From NCBI GenBank assembly GCA_902806575.1, contig CADCXD010000011.1, positions 1,922,001-1,986,000 of the forward strand: a stretch of 64,000 nucleotides of DNA, in the 5' to 3' direction. Below are positions 58,163 to 64,000 of the stretch, one piece after another (position 1 is the first letter of the stretch; every line of letters begins with the position of its first letter). Origin of the DNA: Jackrogersella multiformis. Lineage: Eukaryota; Ascomycota; Sordariomycetes; Xylariales; Hypoxylaceae. The notes beneath the pieces are model-generated. The model ran no database searches. It worked only from the letters and a program-made list of their open reading frames with translations, and was not told where the DNA came from. Both the position numbers and the translations under genes were made by a program.

Positions 58163-59170
58163 TCAAGCCCCCTTGGTCTCGGCAGTCTTGAGCGCCTCCT
58201 TCTCCGCGTCGTCGATGTCCGCCATCTTGGCCTTGATGATCTTCTCGAGCTCCTTGTCGGCGCTCCACTTGAGATCCGGGCCCAGGGTCTTGTCGCGCTG
58301 CCACGTGATGTGCAGCTTGTCCCGCCTCTGACGCACGCTCCGGACGCGGTCCCGCCAGTCGTTGCACCAGGCCTTGATGCGGCGCAGCAGGTCCTCGCGC
58401 TTCTCGGGCTCGATCTTGAGGATCAGCTCCAGCTCGCTGTCGGGGTCCCGCTGCGGCTGCTGGTTGAACTCGGCGCTGGCCTGCACGGCGCTCATGATGG
58501 GCTTGACGTACGCCTCCTCGTGGGCCATCACCGAGATCGTGCGGCCGCCCCGCGGGATGATCTGCGCCACCTCCCGGAGCGGGTAGGTGACGGCGCTCTT
58601 GCGGTCGGGCTGCACGCGCAGCGCGCCCATGACGTCCGGGTTGAAGCGGCCCCCCGTCTTCAGCTTCTTGAGCAGCTCGCGGTAGTGCTCGTCGTGGCGG
58701 CGGATGCGGGACTCGACGTCGGCGAAGTCGAGGGGCTGCTCGGGGTTCGGGGGCGGGTGCCTGGGCCCGGCGCCGTCGTCGTCGCCGTCGGTGCGCGACG
58801 ACGACGACGACGCGGCCTCCTCCGCCCGCTTCTTGCGCTCCTCGTGGATCCGGCCCTTGGGGTCCTTCCAGCCGGAATCCCGCGCCTTAGCTTCCAAGGA
58901 CGGTTTGGTGTAGAAGGGTGCTGGTATGCCGAGGGGGGTCCGGGACGCGTCTGGGTGGAGGCATGGCGGGATAAGACGATGAGGCCCGTTGGGCTCCTGA
59001 ACTCCTGTTTTTCTATGGTTTTTTTTTGGTAAGTGTAAGTACGTATAAGTGTTAAGCTTGACAGACCGGTCGTCTTGTCGACCGGGTCCAATTGGGAAGA
59101 CCTACAATAATTCGAGCCCCGGACGACGTCCCCCGTACTTTAGGAGTTGCCTGGCGGCCGTAATTCGCAT
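58163..59170 (-). CDS. RRF1: Mitochondrial ribosome recycling factor, 304 aa, two exons
   Basis: RRF with mitochondrial EF-G2 splits post-termination mitoribosomes. The core is clear: FADVESRIRRHDEHYRELLKKL, then GGRFNPDVMGALRV, TYPLREVAQIIPRGGRTISV (matching RRF domain II) and FNQQPQRDPDSELELILKIEP followed by EKREDLLRR. The long basic helix to the end matches RRF domain I. The 5' end is my reconstruction. No ATG is in frame in the main exon. A 65-nt first exon at 59106-59170 starts MRITAARQLLKYGGRRPG, an ideal matrix presequence, and ends at GTAGGT. An intron of 93 bp with a GCTTAAC branch-like site ends CCATAG at 59013, and the phase fits exactly to exon 2 (58163-59012), giving 915 nt. The linker contains an SSSSS/DDD run. 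The core is near certain, the first exon likely. Confidence 0.88.
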
Positions 59171-59845
59171 GACTTGTCTTTTCATGTGAATCTTTGATTA
59201 TTCGTTCAATTTATCAATACCGCAATAATTGGTGAGCTAAAAATTTTGGCTAGACTGATCGACTTCCTATCTTAATTCTTATCGATAAGAATATACCTAT
59301 CGATTAGCAGCGCACCTTCCTCGCCGTCACATTCAATTGAGTCCGATGGCATCGCCGGAGGGAAGCCGGAGGGAAAGAGCGAGTCGCACTTCGCAATGTG
59401 GTTTATATTAACTTGGTTACTAATTAGGTAACTATGCGGAATGTAGCACTTCACTCGGGTGAGTCTGGAATATCGTTTAAGTTATCCAAGTATCAACCTT
59501 GGACATATCTCGGGTTGTATTTTATGGTCTTTTCCATATCATACATCCATGTTAGATGAACACCGTTATAGTCCTAGTAGCTTTACAATAACCAGGTATC
59601 TTGAATCACAAATTGCGAGATACGTGAACGAAATATAGTGAGGTCCTGGTGTGCCATGGCAGCTTAGTAAGATACAGCCAAAGCAACTAGTGCCTATTTG
59701 TCGCAAACTGAACTTGATATACTGTGCTACTAGCTACGCACTATATAAGCACAAAAGCTGGCGGAATTTTCCATCTCCACTCCCACTTCGGTGGGTGGTT
59801 GGTTCTCAGCTTGCGGTGCCTAGGTGTTCACTAGGCGTCGCTTGT
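59171..59845. other. Intergenic, RRF to tRNA-Val
   Basis: AT-rich DNA upstream of RRF (-) and of the tRNA (+). Short open frames only. No gene is seen. Confidence 0.5.
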
Positions 59846-59947
59846 GGTCGACTGGTGTAGTGGTTCATCACGTCTGTCTTACATTCACATCTTGACGGTG
59901 TACTGTGAGGACACAGAAGGTCGCAGGTTCGATCCCTGCGTCGATCA
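59846..59947 (+). tRNA. tRNA-Val (anticodon UAC) with a 28-nt intron
   Basis: A full cloverleaf can be drawn. The acceptor stem GGTCGAC pairs with GTCGATC (one G-U), with discriminator A. The D-arm GGTGTAGTGGTTCATCAC has the usual eukaryotic tRNA-Val form. The anticodon stem TCTGT/ACAGA closes the loop CTTACAC, anticodon TAC. The variable loop is AGGTC. The T-arm is GCAGG TTCGATC CCTGC. The intron (59884-59911) lies in the canonical place, one base 3' of the anticodon. The mature tRNA is 74 nt before CCA addition. The internal A box (TGGTGTAGTGG, 59853-59863) and B box (GGTTCGATCCC, 59926-59936) match Pol III consensus. Confidence 0.95.
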
Positions 59948-61121
59948 ACGTATCCTTTTGCCGTAGCTCCTTCCTGAGGGTTTAGGCATGAATTATTTTT
60001 ATTTTTGCTCGATTTTGAAATCGGGATGAAAATGATGTTGTGTGACCTAGGCGACAACTTTTACGCGAGAACCTACAAGGTCACATTACAACTACTTATC
60101 ATTAAAATCTATTGAAACACAGGTGGAAATATATAGGTAAGTGGTGATAGTGAATTACTCTCTACGCGGACACGCGTCTAATGGTGTAGCTAACTTAAAT
60201 CAAACATGACGAATAGCTTTACTTTTACGATGCTTGCTGCTACCTTGAACGCAAACATACTAGACACCCTCATTTAACGTACTCCCAAGGTTGCCTCAAT
60301 TTAATCCTACATAATAATCTTCCTCATGAAGATGCTCAAGGCACCCATCATAACGAAAACAAGTTTGGAAAGCAAAAATTCCGCCCCCTACGATCCACGA
60401 GGGATAATAGAAGAAGGTCGACGCCGCGATGTGCAATGCAGGTCTCTCTCCTTGCGAACCCTGATTGTTGAGCCAGAGTGTCGCGGAACAAGGTAAGTAT
60501 GAAGAAGAAAGGGAAGAAATTCTGTAAAAGGTGGGAGGGAGGCCAGGTATTTATAGCATTTTCCGAGAGGGGCAGAATTTGGTATTAGGTAAGCGGTGAT
60601 CGACGCGGTACCTAGGTACACGGTGGTCCTTGCGTGTTTCGGTACAAAGTACTTAGGTGCCTTCCTCACCTGTAGAAATTTGTCGGCCGAACAATCATCA
60701 CTGTAAATGGAAGGTACTATACGCACTTTGGAAGGTGCGGGGCACTGTATGATGTATATTACCTACATCTAAACCTCAAAAGCTCATTTGACCTGTTACA
60801 TTGTTTCTACTGTATAGGCGTCAGTGAAAATGCAGACGGTGTGTAGTCCTACTGCCTTACACTGTCGATTCACTATTCCCAAATTATCTAATTAGCACGT
60901 AAAACACGTATAAAATGCCCGAAAAAATACTTTAAGGGATAGCAAATATACAGTATGACAGTGTCATTACAACTGTTTACACATGGTATTTTCACACCTA
61001 ACTTGTCACTGATCAACGGCATCATTACCGATACACCACCTGCGGTCTAACCCGAGTTTTGATGGAATATAATGTCTTCTTATACTAAGTACCTAGTCAA
61101 TTACCGGCCATTATCTCCTGG
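59948..61121. other. Intergenic, tRNA-Val to HNH-like relic
   Basis: No gene is supported. A 112-codon minus-strand frame at 60388-60726 has no domain signature. The right end lies downstream of the truncated HNH-like gene; I looked for the missing histidine-containing end of the domain there and did not see it. Confidence 0.5.
59956..59959 (+). terminator. Pol III T4 terminator of tRNA-Val
   Basis: A TTTT run begins 9 bp after the tRNA discriminator base, the minimal RNA polymerase III stop signal. Confidence 0.75.
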
Positions 61122-61616
61122 CTATTCGTTCTCCAGCCTGAGCAAGTAAATCCGACAACATTCATCCCGGATATAGGTAGCCTCGAGACTAGTTCTCGGC
61201 AAGATGCGAAGCTTGAATGACGGGATAGGGGATATAGGAGCAGAACGCCAAGGGAATGGCAGGTCACCGTGAGGAAATACCCAGTGACTAAAGCTGGGAA
61301 CAATAAGATAAGGTTCTAAAATAATACATATCAATACATGATCAGATATAAAGCTCAAGTGTCAATATTATTAAATCATATAACTTACCGTTAGAACCCG
61401 TAGAGACGTGGAAATAGTATGTTTTCTCGCGAAGGATGCCATCTGGAGGCCGTATAATAGGCGACGCAGATGCGTTAGAGGAAGTGGTTAAGTAAGCACA
61501 AGGCCTGCTGTCGGGGGTTTGAGCTGTACCGCTTGCGTTGCTATTTGGTATCCAGGCGTTTCCGGCCACGATGCAGCAGGCGTAATAAACCAGGTCGTAA
61601 TCAAGACCTCCATCAT
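61122..61616 (-). pseudogene. Truncated HNH-nuclease-like fungal gene relic
   Basis: Two exons can be read: 61389-61616 and 61122-61315. They are joined by a 73-bp intron (GTAAGT...TTTTAG) with matching phase. Exon A gives DYDLVYYACCIVAGNAWIPN and a Ser/Pro-rich stretch to REKTYYFHVSTGSN. Exon B gives VPSFSHWVFPHGDLPFPWRS, then LEATYIRDECCRIYLLRLENE and a TAG. The pattern VPSF..W.FPH..LP.PW followed by RD..CR.. is how many fungal HNH_2-type (HNH endonuclease-like) proteins run into their nuclease domain. Here the frame stops just after the RDxCCR segment, so the catalytic His motif is missing. The exon A acceptor is at 61617-61618, but I cannot find a clear starting exon in the 250 bp before it. 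I read it as a decayed or truncated copy. Confidence 0.5.
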
Positions 61617-61863
61617 CTAAAGTAAGGAAGCGTAGTAAGTGACATATTTAATAAATCTAACAAAATAGTATGTCCGCCTACGGACAGGCAGTAAAGCAGC
61701 ACTTAACAGCCAGCACGGATCTCGGTAATATGATAACTATGCATGGCTTTTCTCTTGCTCCCAGGTATTACACGCCTCGTAATTCTAAACCACAAGATAT
61801 TATTCTCGGTCTAAGCCTTGTAACGGATAATTCTACATAACTGACATATCTGGAATAGGAGTT
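61617..61863. other. Short spacer, HNH-like relic to RAD2
   Basis: About 250 bp between the two minus-strand genes. One ATG frame near 61740 (minus) runs 13 codons only. The missing 5' exon of the HNH-like relic would have to lie here, but nothing convincing is seen. Confidence 0.4.
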
Positions 61864-64000
61864 TCATGTAGATGCCTTGGTCCTTTTCCCCCTTTTTGCA
61901 GCCTTGCCCTTTTGCCTGCCCGCGGTCTTCCGAACGCCGTTCCCTTTCCCCGTATCCTTACCCTTGCCTTTATCCTGCCCATTGTTATTCCCGTTAGGCT
62001 CGCCACCAACGTAATCATCGCCATCGTCATCATCATCATCATCGTCGTCAATCGTAATCGCACTCGCGGCCTTCCTCTTGCGTCGCCCAGACGGTGGCGC
62101 GGCATTCCCGCCCTCCTCCGGGACAGCATCGCCTTCCCCTTCCGCGGCAGGAGCAGCGATGCCATCAACCACCACCTTCGCGCGCAGCTTATTGACGGCC
62201 TCGGCCATGCGCTTGCTCCCTTGGACCCTCTGCCTCGGGGCGAAGGCCTCCTTAGCCCCGACCCCGACGCCGCCCTCGAAGAACCTGGTGATGTTGCTCT
62301 GGGTGCCCTCGGCCTCGCGGCGGTTCATGTCCCTGATCACCGGGACTAGGACCTCATCGGTGCGGTCCTCGCTCCAGCCGATCGTGCTCATCAGGAACTG
62401 GCGCAGGCCCGCCACGTCGGGGACGCCCCACTGGAACGGCTCCGCGTCGCTGTCGACCTCCGGGCGCAGGTACGCCTCGAACACGGCCGGGCTCGGGAAC
62501 CCGGGGGGCAGGAACAGCTTCGCGGCCTGGGCCTTGCGGAACTTCCTGCGGAACGCGGACGGCTGGTCCGCGTCCTTGGGCCGGCCGTGGATCTGGACGT
62601 CCTGCCACCACTCTTGGAACTTGGCGAGCCCGTCTCTGCCGGGGAACTCGGAGAGGATTTCGACGGCGGTCACGGGGCCGACTCCCGGGAGACCTTCGGT
62701 GTAGTCGGATCCTAATAGCTGGGCTAGCGAGATTAGCTGTTCGCGGGAGAGCGAGAGTTCCTTCTCGAGATCGGCCCCGAGGTAGCACTCGACAAATTTG
62801 TTACTATTAAACATGTTTTTGTACACCCGCGTGCCGCCGAACAGGAAGGTATCCGAATCGTCTGTCACGATGCCGTCGACCAGACCAAGTCTCACTAGCT
62901 CGGCACACTGAGCCTCGGCCTCCATTGGTGCGGTTACGTAGGGGATACCGAAAAATCGCAATAGAGCTTGGCATTCGGTGATCATGATCTGGGTGACCTC
63001 ATCCGCGTCTCTTCGGTCCTTCTTCTGTTGCGATCGTAGCGCTTTCAGTTCTCGCTCATACGCTTCCTGGTTTTCCCTTTCGGACTTGTGATTTAGCTGG
63101 CTGGCGAAGCGCGCGTGCTCTTCGGCTTCTTCGGCCATTTGAGCGAGCAGCTCTTCTTCCTCGGGGTCACTGAATTCGTTGTCATCAAATTCGGCGTCAC
63201 CAAAGATCTCATCATTAACATCTTTAGCCATGGTTTCTGATGCATCAGGTTGCTCGACAGCATCTGGTGTAGGTGCATCGACATCTTCGAAAATCGGCTC
63301 TGGAGACTCGGCTTGAGTATCAATGTCACTACTAGTAGGCTCTCCTGGAGGGTGCATAACCTCAACTTCTTCGAACTCCGGTTCTGGCGAAGCTGAATTA
63401 GATGGTGAATTTGATCTCGACACCACGTCTTCCATTGCTTCTGCCTGAGAAGTAGTCTGTTCCTGTACAATATCTGTATGCCGTGTGTCCTGTATTCGAT
63501 CTTGCTTATCGGCAACTGGGAGACTGACTCTTGTTCGGGTAGCGGGGGATAATTGTAGTGGCTTTTGATTCTCCTCTACGTTTATCGGGCTTTTCTGCCG
63601 TGGTAACGAAGGTCCTTCAATGATCTGAACATCGCTTTCGTCATCAGAAGACTCAATCTCGATGATATCATTCTTACGCCGTCGCCTTTCTTCGTCAAGT
63701 GCAGCTTCTCGATCTTGCTCGTTGATTTCGTGCTCGATTGCTCGCTGGGCTTTTAGAGAATCGCGGATATCCGTGTTATCCTGTATCATCCATGGTGGTA
63801 GCGGCCGGGGTGCATCGCTTTCTTGAGCTATATTTTCCTGTACTTGATTCATTTCCTCTTCATAATCGCGTACAAACCCGCCAGCAAGTTCATCGTCGAA
63901 ATTCGGCTCCATATTGACCTCCTTCTCAGGGACTTTCGCAGGTACCTGGTTTTCTCTCTTTGCGAAGATGCTAGATTTCCAGTCCAACTTCTCAAACGGC
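61864..64000 (-). CDS. RAD2: DNA-repair endonuclease Rad2/XPG, C-terminal 711 residues (5' end outside window)
   Basis: Rad2/XPG makes the 3' incision in nucleotide excision repair, working with TFIIH. The frame is open at the window edge, so the N-terminal nuclease half (XPG-N) and the start are missing. The visible part begins with the long acidic spacer region (many Glu/Asp/Ser; TFIIH-binding in the family). The XPG-I region follows: ITECQALLRFFGIPYVTAPM, then EAEAQCAELV, DGIVTDDSDTFLFGG and YKNMF, carrying the catalytic Glu/Asp residues. Next is the helix-two-turn-helix GSDYTEGLPGVGPVTAVEIL. QSNITRFF, near the C-terminus, is a PCNA-interaction (PIP) box. The tail is Lys/Arg-rich with a nine-Asp run (IDDDDDDDDD) and likely nuclear signals. 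No intron is needed in this part. Confidence 0.95.
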   Translation of the reverse strand, partial: PFEKLDWKSSIFAKRENQVPAKVPEKEVNMEPNFDDELAGGFVRDYEEEMNQVQENIAQESDAPRPLPPWMIQDNTDIRDSLKAQRAIEHEINEQDREAALDEERRRRKNDIIEIESSDDESDVQIIEGPSLPRQKSPINVEENQKPLQLSPATRTRVSLPVADKQDRIQDTRHTDIVQEQTTSQAEAMEDVVSRSNSPSNSASPEPEFEEVEVMHPPGEPTSSDIDTQAESPEPIFEDVDAPTPDAVEQPDASETMAKDVNDEIFGDAEFDDNEFSDPEEEELLAQMAEEAEEHARFASQLNHKSERENQEAYERELKALRSQQKKDRRDADEVTQIMITECQALLRFFGIPYVTAPMEAEAQCAELVRLGLVDGIVTDDSDTFLFGGTRVYKNMFNSNKFVECYLGADLEKELSLSREQLISLAQLLGSDYTEGLPGVGPVTAVEILSEFPGRDGLAKFQEWWQDVQIHGRPKDADQPSAFRRKFRKAQAAKLFLPPGFPSPAVFEAYLRPEVDSDAEPFQWGVPDVAGLRQFLMSTIGWSEDRTDEVLVPVIRDMNRREAEGTQSNITRFFEGGVGVGAKEAFAPRQRVQGSKRMAEAVNKLRAKVVVDGIAAPAAEGEGDAVPEEGGNAAPPSGRRKRKAASAITIDDDDDDDDDGDDYVGGEPNGNNNGQDKGKGKDTGKGNGVRKTAGRQKGKAAKRGKRTKAST

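Noticed and set aside
58310..59032. 240-codon plus-strand frame opposite RRF
   Set aside because: It is an antisense shadow; the minus strand carries clear RRF motifs.
1..64000. CRISPR array, bacterial operon or secondary-metabolite backbone gene
   Set aside because: No direct-repeat/spacer array, no polycistronic layout and no PKS, NRPS or terpene synthase motif is visible; the DNA is eukaryotic with spliced genes.

Overview
The window reads as nuclear DNA of a filamentous ascomycete. Genes are split by short introns (about 55-125 bp) with GT donors, CTAAC/CTAAT-like branch sites and AG acceptors. The gene set is typical of Pezizomycotina: an eisosome Pil1 protein, a SUR7-family protein, a KMT6/EZH-type histone methyltransferase, a PPZ phosphatase, a multi-PAS hybrid histidine kinase, WDR6/Trm734, and GH43 and GH79 enzymes. 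A short palindromic motif built on TACCTAGGTA is scattered through intergenic DNA and introns. The gene set and this motif suggest a Sordariomycete, perhaps Xylariales, but the sequence alone does not prove an order.

Layout. 0-9.7 kb is gene-poor and holds two small predicted genes: an 84-residue protein near 1.8 kb and a spliced 112-residue protein near 5.2 kb. 9.7-16.7 kb holds a 727-aa disordered protein (+), a GH43 glycosidase (+) and PIL1 (-). 18.4-25.6 kb holds the EZH-type H3K27 methyltransferase (+) and the PPZ phosphatase (-), facing each other. 25.6-32.7 kb is a 7-kb stretch with no gene I can support. 32.7-43.7 kb holds a SUR7-family membrane protein (+), WDR6/Trm734 (+) and a hybrid histidine kinase (-). 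43.7-49.4 kb is again gene-poor. 49.4-59.2 kb holds a four-helix membrane protein (+), a secreted GH79 enzyme (-), succinate-semialdehyde dehydrogenase (+), a mitochondrial polyQ/RGG protein (+) and mitochondrial ribosome recycling factor (-). 59.8-64.0 kb holds an intron-containing tRNA-Val(UAC), a truncated HNH-nuclease-like relic (-) and the 3' part of RAD2/XPG (-), which runs off the window.

There are no operons. Functional links are loose. PIL1 and the SUR7-family protein both belong to plasma-membrane eisosome biology, and PPZ and the histidine kinase act in stress and ion signalling. SSADH, the polyQ/RGG protein and RRF are three consecutive genes with mitochondrial-type N-termini. WDR6 and tRNA-Val belong to tRNA metabolism. 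Most gene models were rebuilt by hand from splice signals and reading phase, and every multi-exon model closes in frame. Family names rest on motif recognition, not on a database search.
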